Shown: positions 34,937 through 42,948 of the stretch, in pieces
Layout: each line of letters begins with the position of its first letter
Position numbering within the stretch: position 1 is the first letter of the stretch
Assembly (NCBI RefSeq): GCF_900129425.1
Contig: NZ_LT670817.1
Coordinates: 4,278,001-4,342,000, forward strand
DNA: 64,000 nt
Source: Bradyrhizobium erythrophlei
GTDB lineage: Bacteria; Pseudomonadota; Alphaproteobacteria; Rhizobiales; Xanthobacteraceae
Reading direction: 5' to 3'
Position numbers and translations under genes: made by a program
The notes under the pieces: generated by a model
The model's database searches: none
What the model was told of the DNA's origin: nothing
The model's input: only the letters and a program-made list of their open reading frames with translations

Positions 34937-36155
34937 GGCTCAACCGGTCGATGCAACACAGGCGTTAAATCTCTCTGCTGGGGTTTCAAATTGCTTGGTC
35001 TTACGCGGCCGTTCGTTAAGCTGGCGAGCCACTTTGTTCAAGTGGGCTTGCGAGTGCACCGACAAGTCGGTGCCCTTCGGGAAGTATTGTCGCAGCAGGC
35101 CATTGGTGTTCTCATTCGACCCGCGCTGCCACGGGCTTTGCGGATCGCAAAAATAAACGTCGATGTTGGTCGTCAACGTAAATCGTCGATGATCCGTAAG
35201 TTCCTTGCCCCGGTCCCAGGTTAGCGATTTATACAGTTCGGTCGGCAGCTTTCTAGCTTGCTTGATGAGCGCGGAGACGACCGATTGGGTGTCTTTGTTG
35301 GCCACCTTTGCTAACATCACGTAACGGGTATGACGCTCGACCAAGGTCGCGATATAGCTGTTCTTCGAACCGGACAGCAGATCGCCTTCCCAATGGCCAG
35401 GCACCGCTCGATCTTCAACTGCTGCCGGGCGCTGACGGATCGAGACGGGATCCTTGATTTGTCCCCGTCCATCGCCGTGAAGACCTGCCTGTTTCGATCG
35501 ACGGATCGTGCGCTTCGATCGAAGATGGCAAAGTAGCTCTTTCTTAAGCACTCCGCGAGCTTGAACAAAGAGACTGCGATAGATCGTCTCGTGTGACACC
35601 TGACAATTCTCATCTTCAGGATGGGCTCTCTTAAGCCAGCCGGCTATCTGCTCGGGTGCCCAATTTAATCTCAGCTTGCTGGTTACCGCCTGTCGCAACC
35701 CGGGATTAGTCGCCAACTTGCAACGTTTCGGACGGCGGGCTCGGGCCCAGGCCTGGTCATCCGCCAGAGCCGCTCGGTATCGATCATAGCCGCCATTCCG
35801 GCTAATTTCTCGGCTCACCGTCGAAGGCGAGCGGCCCAGCATCTTGGCTATCGATCGGGCTGATCGATGCGCTGTAATCCCTCTGGAAATCTCCTCCCGC
35901 TCCGAAAGCGCCAATGCCAGCCTTGAGCGATGCCTTGCTGCAGGACGGATGCCCCCGTGCGGGGCCACCTGGAAATAAATCGACGATGACGGCTTCCCAA
36001 ACGCTCGCCCGATCCCCTTCAAAGACTCCCCGCGTTGCCAGCGATCCCATAACTCCGTCTTCTCGGCCGTTGTAAAACCTCGACGAAATCTCTGTTCCAT
36101 CGTCTCACTCCATCTTTTCCCTCTAAGATAAAGTGTTGCATCGACCGGTTGAGCC
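34937..36155 (-). mobile_element. IS30-family insertion sequence, apparently intact
   Basis: 23-bp perfect terminal inverted repeats at 34937-34959 and 36133-36155 (outer halves GGCTCAACCGG and CCGGTTGAGCC) bound a single transposase gene. Length is about 1219 bp. The IS30 target duplication (2-3 bp) cannot be decided by eye because the flanks read GCC and CAC. Confidence 0.9.
34940..36100 (-). CDS. IS30-family transposase
   Basis: 386-residue DDE transposase. The N-terminal helix-turn-helix includes ISRGITAHRSARSIAKMLGR then SPSTVSREISRN, characteristic of IS30. The catalytic triad is in GHWEGDLL, LTWDRGKEL and GSNENTNGLLRQYFPKGTDL. Length is normal and no frameshift is seen. The stop codon TGA lies inside the left terminal inverted repeat, so the element is very compact. 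It should be able to move unless the fold is compromised. Confidence 0.95.
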   Translation of the reverse strand: MEQRFRRGFTTAEKTELWDRWQRGESLKGIGRAFGKPSSSIYFQVAPHGGIRPAARHRSRLALALSEREEISRGITAHRSARSIAKMLGRSPSTVSREISRNGGYDRYRAALADDQAWARARRPKRCKLATNPGLRQAVTSKLRLNWAPEQIAGWLKRAHPEDENCQVSHETIYRSLFVQARGVLKKELLCHLRSKRTIRRSKQAGLHGDGRGQIKDPVSIRQRPAAVEDRAVPGHWEGDLLSGSKNSYIATLVERHTRYVMLAKVANKDTQSVVSALIKQARKLPTELYKSLTWDRGKELTDHRRFTLTTNIDVYFCDPQSPWQRGSNENTNGLLRQYFPKGTDLSVHSQAHLNKVARQLNERPRKTKQFETPAERFNACVASTG

Positions 36156-36410
36156 CACCGGACAAAAGGGATTGCCGAAAGGTGGCTTATTCGGCCAATA
36201 GGCTTGGCCCAGTGCCAGCGGCGCCGCTGTTGTCGAGCTAAAGTTCGGGCTCGATGAAACTGAACCGGAGTTGCTGAGGCTGCGGCCCGCTGACAGGCGC
36301 CTGCCTGACCGGCGTCGCGGCGATCGCGGCGAGAACGCCGAAATCGCCAAAGAGGCAGCAGGCCGCCAGGTCGTCGTCACTGAGCCGTTCTCGGCAAAGG
36401 TTTCGGGCAG
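36156..36410. other. IS flank with an unassigned open minus frame
   Basis: A minus frame (36238-36513) reads FGPLQLFAVRDLQLGADTKN onward to ERLSDDDLAACCLFGDFG and a Pro-rich end. It is open for 91 codons but I recognise no family, and its first third is the 89-bp repeat. I do not call it a gene. Confidence 0.3.
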
Positions 36411-36499
36411 GTTTATTCGGATCGATCACGCAGAGGTTTTTGGTATCGGCACCAAGTTGCAAATCTCGCACGGCGAACAATTGCAAAGGGCCGAACTCG
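36411..36499. repeat. 89-bp direct repeat, copy 2 (partner at 14731-14819)
   Basis: About 91% identical, ungapped, to 14731-14819. It lies 138 bp upstream of the Omp25-like gene. Confidence 0.75.
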
Positions 36500-36636
36500 C
36501 AGGTTTGTCGCAAGTCAATACGATTTCCGCTCTACGCGGGGAAATCATTTGTCGGAGTGTTGCTGGCGCACCACAGCTCCTGGTTGAGAATTCCCATAGT
36601 CTTCTTCGATCTGGTTCCGGTTTGATTGAGGAAATT

Positions 36637-37461
36637 ATGCGAAATTCAAATTTGATTGCGTTAGCTGCCGCGGCTGTTGGAGCCATTTTTGGCGTTGGCG
36701 CTGCATCTGCCGCTGATCTCCCTTCGGGCAGCTATACGAAGGCGCCCGCGTATTCAGAACCATCCTACAACTGGTCGGGATTTTACACGGGTGTTCATGG
36801 CGGATATGGCTGGGGGCAGTCTCCGACATCGGTGACGCCAGATCCCACAGATGCCGGTTTCATCGTTGACCCGGGGGTGGGCACCTTTGCCCCAATTCCG
36901 GATACGTCGCGCATCTCGGGTGGGTTCGGCGGTGCGCAGATCGGCTACAATTTCCAACAATCCGCGTATCTTGTCGGCATCGAGGCTGACGCCTCCTACG
37001 CAGGCTGGCGCTCGTCGGGATCGGCAACAGGGCCTTTCTTCATCGGCGGCATCTTCAACACGGCCGTTTCGACCAAGTTCAATTGGTTTGGAACGGTACG
37101 AGGCCGGCTTGGCTTACTCGCTACGCCGGGCGTGCTGCTTTATGCGACCGGCGGTCTCGCTTATGGCGACGTGACGACATCTGTGACAGGGAGCAACCTA
37201 GGAGCCGGGAGTTGCAACGGCTCTTTCGTGTACTGTTTCTCTGGGACGACCGGCGGCGTTTCTGTCGGTTGGGCTGCTGGCGCAGGCATCGAGTATGCGT
37301 TCGCGCCGGCTTGGTCGATCAAGGGGGAATATCTTCACATCGATCTCGGCAGCCGCTCAATCGTGTTGGCTGACAGGTTCGCTGGAGGCGGATTCGAGGC
37401 CGTTCAGAATTCCTTCCGCGCCGACACCGTGCAGGTCGGAATCAATTATCACTTCCACTGA
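36637..37461 (+). CDS. Outer membrane beta-barrel protein (Omp25/Omp31-like)
   Basis: 274-residue porin-like protein. The Sec signal (MRNSNLIALAAAAVGAIFG) is cleaved at ASA, followed by the typical YNWSGFYTGVHGGYGWG start of the Omp25-type barrel. Strand motifs GFGGAQIGYNFQ, GTVRGRLGLLATPGVLLYAT and AGAGIEYAFAPAWSIKGEYL follow, and the end GINYHFH fits an outer-membrane C-terminal strand. GAGGAAATT precedes the ATG. Such proteins stabilise the rhizobial outer membrane. Confidence 0.92.
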   Translation: MRNSNLIALAAAAVGAIFGVGAASAADLPSGSYTKAPAYSEPSYNWSGFYTGVHGGYGWGQSPTSVTPDPTDAGFIVDPGVGTFAPIPDTSRISGGFGGAQIGYNFQQSAYLVGIEADASYAGWRSSGSATGPFFIGGIFNTAVSTKFNWFGTVRGRLGLLATPGVLLYATGGLAYGDVTTSVTGSNLGAGSCNGSFVYCFSGTTGGVSVGWAAGAGIEYAFAPAWSIKGEYLHIDLGSRSIVLADRFAGGGFEAVQNSFRADTVQVGINYHFH

Positions 37462-37597
37462 TCGGCCGCGCAGCGTGGATGCGTCACGGACACATTGCCC
37501 CGAATCCTTGCTGAAGATTTTTCGGAAGTGGTTCATCGCAGTCAGGAGCGATTGGCGGACGCCATGAGCGGCGAAAATCGGCGGGCCGCGCCTGCCC

Positions 37598-38290
37598 TCA
37601 CCCGCTGACGGCCGCGTGAATATCTTCGCAATGGCGCACCAGATTCGGATGGGCCGTGACGAAAGCCTTGAGCGGCGTCTCTATCGGAAAAAAGTGGATG
37701 TTGGCGATGAATCCGTAGATGCCGGCATCGATGCTGGTCGGCTTTGCCCCATACACATAGCCGTTCGCGGGTATCAGATCGGACAGTACCTTCAGGTCGG
37801 CCAAGCCGCGTGCGTAGGCAGCATCGGGAGCGTAGCGGCCGATGCCCTGGAAATAATAACGCTGCTCGTTGTACTTCCTGGCCTTGTCCAACCCGGCCGC
37901 GTCGACGCGCGAATGCTGCGTCATGAAGGCGTCGCGAAACGCCGGGAAATAGCGGTCGTCCTCCCAGCGCGAATACGACATCACCCAATACAGATTGTCG
38001 AGCATGCGCGAGATGAGATGATCGGTCATTCGTTCGGCCGGTGACAGCGCCGCATCCATCGTCAGTCGATACTTGCGGATCAGATGCGCGATGATCGTCT
38101 CGCTGTCGCCAATCGTCTCGCCGCCATCGACGATATACGGAAGCTGCCCGCGCGGCGCCCCGGAGGCGTCGAAGATATGCTCATGGACGAACGGCACGCC
38201 TGTCAGCTTGAGGAAGGGTAACACCTTCAGCCCGTAGCCATTGTTGTCAGCGACGCCGAACAATTCCGGATAGGAGTAGAGCGTCAGCAT
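37598..38290 (-). CDS. Glutathione S-transferase family protein (metaxin/FAX-like)
   Basis: 230 residues with a thioredoxin-like N-terminal domain (LTLYSYPELFGVADNNGYGL, KLPY-like segment RGQLPYIVDGGETIGDSETI) and an all-helical C-terminal domain (YVYGAKPTSIDAGIYGFIAN). ADNNGYGLKV in place of the usual SP-CxK start suggests the subgroup near metaxins and Tom37 rather than classical GSTs. The ligand is not predictable. Single gene. Confidence 0.85.
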   Translation of the reverse strand: MLTLYSYPELFGVADNNGYGLKVLPFLKLTGVPFVHEHIFDASGAPRGQLPYIVDGGETIGDSETIIAHLIRKYRLTMDAALSPAERMTDHLISRMLDNLYWVMSYSRWEDDRYFPAFRDAFMTQHSRVDAAGLDKARKYNEQRYYFQGIGRYAPDAAYARGLADLKVLSDLIPANGYVYGAKPTSIDAGIYGFIANIHFFPIETPLKAFVTAHPNLVRHCEDIHAAVSG

Positions 38291-38589
38291 CTGCCATGTA
38301 TCCGCGATGTTCCGAGCGAAACTTCACGCCAGCATGGTAGGGACTTGCGGCTTAATCAATGGGCTCGCGAGTCGTACCCGTTGGTTGGTGCGGGTGACGG
38401 CTGTGCTGCCGCATCTGCATCAACACCAGCGCCGGCGGTTGGTCAGAGCATCATTTCGAGGGTCACGAAGCCCGTAAAGTTCGCGGCAAATGTCCGGCCT
38501 TATTCATTACTGCTGCCCTCCCTTCACTGCCCCCATAAACTTGTATTTTGCGCCATCATTTCCGTTCCTCACCGAATAAAACGACGCGG
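38291..38589. other. Intergenic region upstream of tRNA-Ser hotspot
   Basis: No gene recognised. Confidence 0.3.
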
Positions 38590-38744
38590 GCGGGATCCGC
38601 GAGAAGGAAGCCAAGAGCGGGCGCGCCCGGACGGTCGCCCTGCCCTCGCTGGTCGTCGAGGAGCCTCGGCGCTGGCGGCTTGCTCAGGCCAGGGAGGCGC
38701 TCAAGCCGGGCGTCCGACCCGAGCGCCGCTTCGGCGGTTGACGA
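38590..38744 (+). pseudogene. Tyrosine recombinase (phage integrase) fragment
   Basis: A plus frame reads IREKEAKSGRARTVALPSLV, then VEEPRRWRLAQAREALKPGV and a stop. This is the core strand region before the catalytic Arg-His segment of phage-type integrases (KTKSGRRTVALP...VEELRRH). The rest is missing. It lies 115 bp before tRNA-Ser. Confidence 0.6.
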
Positions 38745-38859
38745 TGTGATGCGCGCGGCCATAAACAGGCGCTCCAAAGACGTTGGGTAGCAAAGCGGTA
38801 GCAAACGGGCGTTCTCAGCCCCAAGCGTCTCTTAGATAGCTAAACAATATCAATGGTCT

Positions 38860-38949
38860 GGAAGGGTGGCCGAGTGGTTTAAGGCACCGGTCTTGAAAAC
38901 CGGCGTGCCTGCAAGGGTACCGTGGGTTCGAATCCCACCCCTTCCGCCA
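38860..38949 (+). tRNA. tRNA-Ser (anticodon UGA), CCA encoded
   Basis: GGAAGGG pairs with CCCTTCC in the acceptor stem, then G discriminator and encoded CCA. The D-loop reads GAGTGGTTTAAGGC and the anticodon stem CCGGT/ACCGG encloses CTTGAAA with anticodon TGA. A long variable arm (GTGCCTGCAAGGGTAC) and T-arm GTGGGTTCGAATCCCAC confirm a class II serine tRNA. It is flanked by integrase remnants on both sides. Confidence 0.97.
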
Positions 38950-39039
38950 TGACATTGTTTTTGCTTACTTTTTTGGCCCTACTTAGTAAAACTTTTTGCC
39001 GTTTTTACTATCGCGTTCCCACTGCGTGCTTTTTTCGTT

Positions 39040-39850
39040 CTACGTCCGTAGCTTAGTGACGTTTCCAGCCAGCGCGATCTGCTCGTCGTGGAGTTGCTGG
39101 CGGTACATCGCATCACGCAGGTTCTGTGGGCCGCGCGCCAGCAGCAACTGGCTGGCCTGCGCACGATTGGTCTGCACCTGCTTCATCGTGGAGTGGCCGA
39201 GCACGGCAGCGATCTGCGGTCGGACGCGCCAGCATGCGCAAGCTCGATACCGCAGAGATGGCGCAGGCCATGCGGCGAGTAGAAGCGCGGCTTGCCCTTG
39301 CTGTCGGTGGTCTGGAAGCCGAGACCGCGCGTCGTCGCGATCATCTCGTTGGTGATCGAGGTCCGAGCCCACGGCTCGCCCCTCTTCTTCGGGCTCATGA
39401 CAACGAACTTGCGGTTCCGCTTCCATGTTGCCATTTCCTCGATCAGACGATCCGACAGCGGCACCCAGATGCGGTTGCCGGTCTTGATCTGGCTGACGAA
39501 CACCGTCTTCTTGTTGAAGTCGAAGTGATCCCATTCGCAGACGCCGAGATCGCTGCGGCGCTGACCGCCATAGCGGCCGAGGAAGTAGAACTTGCGCAGA
39601 TCGACCGAAGCTTACTGCTCGAACTTGAGAGCTTCGGATCAGGCTTGGCATTTTTGGCCACGGAAACCCGTCGCCGCCACGCAACGAAATCGTCCCGCGT
39701 TTTCAGATCGTATGGACTGAGCAACATCCTCAGATCAAGATCATCGCCAGCGGCGAGATTGATCAAATCGCCACGGGCCCCCGATAGCTGCCGCTTGAGG
39801 CGCTTGATTTCTTCGTCACGCGGGTCGACAAAAGGTTGATAATGCCTCAC
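39040..39850 (-). pseudogene. Tyrosine recombinase (integrase), frameshifted
   Basis: Three minus frames together spell one integrase pointing at the tRNA. An N-terminal part begins at a GTG at 39850 (HYQPFVDPRDEEIKRLKRQL, then LLSPYDLKTRDDFVAWRRR). The middle part has YGGQRRSDLG and the HxxR motif HGLRHLCGIELAHAG. The C-terminal part reads AAVLGHSTMKQVQTNRAQAS. At least two frameshifts separate them and the expected catalytic Tyr after MKQVQ is not visible. It starts 6 bp after the XRE gene, in the same direction. Not functional as read. Confidence 0.75.
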
Positions 39851-39855
39851 TTCGC

Positions 39856-40893
39856 CTACCCCTTTTTCTTGGCCTTCGGCAGCTTGATCACCTTGCCGCC
39901 CTCGCCTTCGGGCTCCGTCAGCCCATCGGCATAGCTCTCGGTTTCGTCCTGCTCAATCTGATGCGTCGGAAACGAAATGTAGTCGAGCGCGTCAGGGTTG
40001 AGATGCACCGTCCGATGATAACCCTCATAGGGCAGTTCAATCATATGCAGCTCGTCCGAATTGCCGCTGCTGGAATCATAAAAGGTGTCCTCCAGCGGTT
40101 CGATCACTTCGAACAGGTTGCAGTCAACATAGTCAATGTCACGCTGCTTGCCGGTGGAAAACCGGATCGTCACCCGCGCGGCCAGCTCAAGAATCTCCTC
40201 GGTGCGCGGGCTGAACGGCACCAGTTTAGATTCCTTCGTTATCGGTTCGATCAGCGGCTTGAGTTGTTCCTCGGTGATCCCGATCTCTTTGGCGACTCGC
40301 TCGACGTCTTCTCTCGAAAACGTTTCCAACAGATCGTTGGCACCTGCGCCCATCGCCTCGACACGGATGGCATCGACAATTTGCCAGTCGCGGGTGTCGG
40401 GCATCTGGACCAACGTCCCCAGCGTGTAGCTCTTATGGTCCGGGCCGTAGGTGTCATAGGCCTCGCTGGAAAAATAGAATTCGGCAATCGCGTTCTGGCG
40501 AATCGCCACGGTACGGTTGCCCAAGTCCTTGATCACCATGAAGCGCTTGTCGGTCCCTAGTTGACTATCTGCCTGCTGAAAGGCGGCTTCCGAAATCGAC
40601 AGGACCAAGGGATCGCCGCCGCCGACGAAATGTACCGCACACTCGCCATAATATTGCAGATCAAGCGGGGCTTCGTCGTCATAGAACGCGGCCTCTTTCG
40701 GCGGATGCCGACCGAGCAATTCCGGCCCCGTGGTCTTGAAAAACTTGGCGAGCTTTTTGAGGTAGCTCTCCGGAATCGGAGCCTTGCCGGTTTCCCAGCG
40801 CTGATAGGTCGGCTGCGTCACGCCTGCCGCCCTGGCGGCTTCAGTCTGGGTCTTGGCGTTCTTGACCCGGAAAAACTTCAGTCGGTTGGCCAT
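39856..40893 (-). CDS. XRE-family regulator with large C-terminal domain of unknown function
   Basis: 345 residues. An N-terminal helix-turn-helix (about 8-58, KTQTEAARAAGVTQPTYQRW, then SYLKKLAKFF) is followed by an approximately 270-residue domain I do not recognise, acidic and rich in aromatic residues, and a basic tail (KVIKLPKAKKKG). The ATG at 40893 has GGGAG upstream. The open frame 16 codons longer runs into a palindromic operator and is rejected. A 22-bp perfect palindrome 29 bp upstream suggests autoregulation, and the integrase pseudogene is downstream in the same direction. Confidence 0.85.
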   Translation of the reverse strand: MANRLKFFRVKNAKTQTEAARAAGVTQPTYQRWETGKAPIPESYLKKLAKFFKTTGPELLGRHPPKEAAFYDDEAPLDLQYYGECAVHFVGGGDPLVLSISEAAFQQADSQLGTDKRFMVIKDLGNRTVAIRQNAIAEFYFSSEAYDTYGPDHKSYTLGTLVQMPDTRDWQIVDAIRVEAMGAGANDLLETFSREDVERVAKEIGITEEQLKPLIEPITKESKLVPFSPRTEEILELAARVTIRFSTGKQRDIDYVDCNLFEVIEPLEDTFYDSSSGNSDELHMIELPYEGYHRTVHLNPDALDYISFPTHQIEQDETESYADGLTEPEGEGGKVIKLPKAKKKG

Positions 40894-40921
40894 TTGGCAC
40901 TCCCTGCCCGTCCGAGACAAT

Positions 40922-40943
40922 TTATGCGTATATATACGCATAA
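40922..40943. promoter_or_regulatory. 22-bp perfect palindrome, likely XRE operator
   Basis: Half-sites TTATGCGTATA and TATACGCATAA are exact reverse complements with no spacer, centred between 40932 and 40933 and 29 bp before the XRE ATG. The TATATA centre could also be the -10 region of the same promoter, so a bound dimer would block it. Confidence 0.7.
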
Positions 40944-41220
40944 TCTTTCAAGCGGCAAGGGGTGCTTGCTTAGGCGCGCGGCACAATACGGGGCTTGGCG
41001 GTAAGGTCTTTTACACTTCATCGTAAAAACATCAGCAATATCAATATCGGTTCACATCCCAGAACCGTTGAAATCATTAGATATTTTCTGATTTTTACCC
41101 CCACCCACACTCAAACCCATATACGCCGCAAGCCCGCGGTGAACAGCAAAAGGCCCGCCGGGGGCCTCATATGCTGCGGATTCACCCGGTCGCCTGAGCG
41201 ACACACGGAGGGGAGATAAC

Positions 41221-41622
41221 ATGAAATTCGTTTCCGCCGCCGCATTGGCAGTTATTGGCTGCCTTGTCGGCTTCAATTCCGCAAACGCGCAAGGAGTCGC
41301 TATGAAAACGACGCCGACGACCAAAATTCTCGCCATCGGGACTATCAATCCCGGTTTTGAACAATCGCAGGTGTCTGCTGTCCTACCGGAGGAAGTTCGG
41401 GAAACTGTCGACCTCTACCTCGATGGCAAGATCGAGCAGTGGTACTCGCTACAGGGAAAGCCGGGCGTGGCGTTCATCATCAACGTCACCGATCCGGCCG
41501 TCGCTCACGAAATGCTCGAAAAGCTGCCTTTGGGTAAAGCACATATGATGAGCTTCGAACTGATCCCCATTGGCCCGCTCAACCCGCTTCGCTTTTTGCA
41601 GGGCATGCAGCCAAAACCTTGA
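41221..41622 (+). CDS. Secreted small protein, muconolactone-isomerase/YciI-like fold
   Basis: 133 residues. GGAGGGGAG precedes the ATG. A Sec signal (MKFVSAAALAVIGCLVGF) is cleaved near ANAQ. The mature part VDLYLDGKIEQWYSLQGKPG, VAFIINVTDPAVAHEMLEKL, KAHMMSFELIPIGPL resembles the ferredoxin-like fold of YciI/muconolactone-isomerase-type proteins, here exported. The role is unknown. Confidence 0.75.
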   Translation: MKFVSAAALAVIGCLVGFNSANAQGVAMKTTPTTKILAIGTINPGFEQSQVSAVLPEEVRETVDLYLDGKIEQWYSLQGKPGVAFIINVTDPAVAHEMLEKLPLGKAHMMSFELIPIGPLNPLRFLQGMQPKP

Positions 41623-41978
41623 GATATGCAGGGCCAATCCAACCCATAACACCGCGGGACTGTACACCTGGTCTGGGCATTGCCTGGAGCGCTCTCCGCC
41701 GTCGGTGCGCCGCTGCCGGCTGTGCCGCCGGATGGTCAATGGGGTCATGTCACGAAAGGAACCTGCAGCGTCACCCGGCGGGTTTTGAGTTCGGCTTCGC
41801 GGCGGTGTTCATCTTCGCCACGGCCCGACCATGATAGCGCGCATCGGCGTTACGCGGCATTGAATCGACATGCGATGAGCCGGGTGGCGGATTCATTCGC
41901 GTAAATCTGCGGCCCGCCGTTGCAAACCGGCCCCACCAAGTAGAACATCCGCCTGGGGCCAATACCGGGAGAAAAGCG
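41623..41978. other. Intergenic region
   Basis: No gene, repeat copy or clear hairpin recognised. Confidence 0.3.
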
Positions 41979-42266
41979 ATGAGGGTCCTTGCCGCGACAC
42001 TTATCTTGCTTGTTTCAAGTGCTGCCGCCGCTCAGGAGTGTCAGACGTGCTCAACGGCCGACGCCTGCATAAAGGCGTACCTTAAGGCTACGTCGGAAGC
42101 ACAAACCGCCACTAAGCAGGCAATCCGAGATTGGAAGCAGAACCTGGACAGAAAGGCCTCCGCAGAATTGTCCAGCAGGGGCACGCTCGCATTACAAAAC
42201 ACCATGGAAACGCAAGTCCTTTCGGAGCTTGAGCGCCTGAAGGAGTGCTTGGCCAAGATTAAGTAG
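41979..42266 (+). CDS. Small secreted protein (95 aa)
   Basis: CCGGGAGA lies upstream of the ATG. A signal peptide (MRVLAATLILLVSSAAA) is cleaved near AQE, followed by ECQTCSTADACIK with three Cys and then a helical Ala/Lys/Glu-rich region ending LSELERLKECLAKIK. Four cysteines suggest two disulfides in a helical hairpin. No family recognised. Confidence 0.65.
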   Translation: MRVLAATLILLVSSAAAAQECQTCSTADACIKAYLKATSEAQTATKQAIRDWKQNLDRKASAELSSRGTLALQNTMETQVLSELERLKECLAKIK

Positions 42267-42560
42267 CAACGAGAATTGCGACGCCAGCGCGTGGCCATCT
42301 TGGCCTTCTCAGCCCATAAGCCGGGTACCGCCTCACGCATGACAGGATCACTGATCGATCCAAGTGCCTGCCCTTGAACATCTATTCCCCGCCGGGTCGT
42401 ATCGACCTTCTTATACCGGGACAACTGACAATGAATGTTTGCGACAGATCCATGCCGCCTCACCAATAGAGCGCTTCGCCCGCATGCAGTCGGAGGTATT
42501 TGATCAACAGTTCACCGAAAGCGCGCATGGTATCCTTGCAAACGTCATAGGCGTTATTGA
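42267..42560. other. Intergenic region
   Basis: Nothing recognised. Confidence 0.25.
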
Positions 42561-42770
42561 TCATTCGGCCGGTTGCGGCGGGGCTGCGGCAGGCGCTTGC
42601 GTTCTTCTCCGGAATATCCACGTCTGCAGCTTGTCGAAGCAGATGTAGATAACCGGCGTCGTGTAGAGGGTCAGAATGTGCGACAGGGCGAGGCCACCGA
42701 CGATCGCGTAACCGTGCGGCTGGCGAATCTCCGAGCCGACCCCGCAAACGGTGAGACGGCAATAGCCGCG
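42561..42770 (-). pseudogene. C-terminal fragment of an RND efflux permease
   Basis: A minus frame reads GVGSEIRQPHGYAIVGGLAL then SHILTLYTTPVIYICFDKLQ. This is the end of MdtB/MdtC/AcrB-type pumps (GSELRQPLGYAIVGGL...LYTTPVVYL). The remaining 1000 residues are absent, and the upstream sequence (AETSDIQFLQEVCPKCNGPG) belongs to something else. Confidence 0.75.
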
Positions 42771-42948
42771 CCCTGCCCGCGAGCCTCTCTGGCGGCCGGT
42801 GCGAAAACCCGGCCCGTTGCATTTGGGACACACTTCTTGCAAAAACTGAATATCGGACGTTTCCGCCATTGCTTGTCCACATCGTGGCCCCAAAAATCGT
42901 TGGCGTTACGCTTGGCTATGCAATCCGGCCCAATTGGAGACGGAGATC

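Noticed and set aside
36271..36636. N-terminal extension of the Omp25-like gene
   Set aside because: It runs through the 89-bp repeat, whereas the ATG at 36637 has a good ribosome-binding site and begins a signal peptide.
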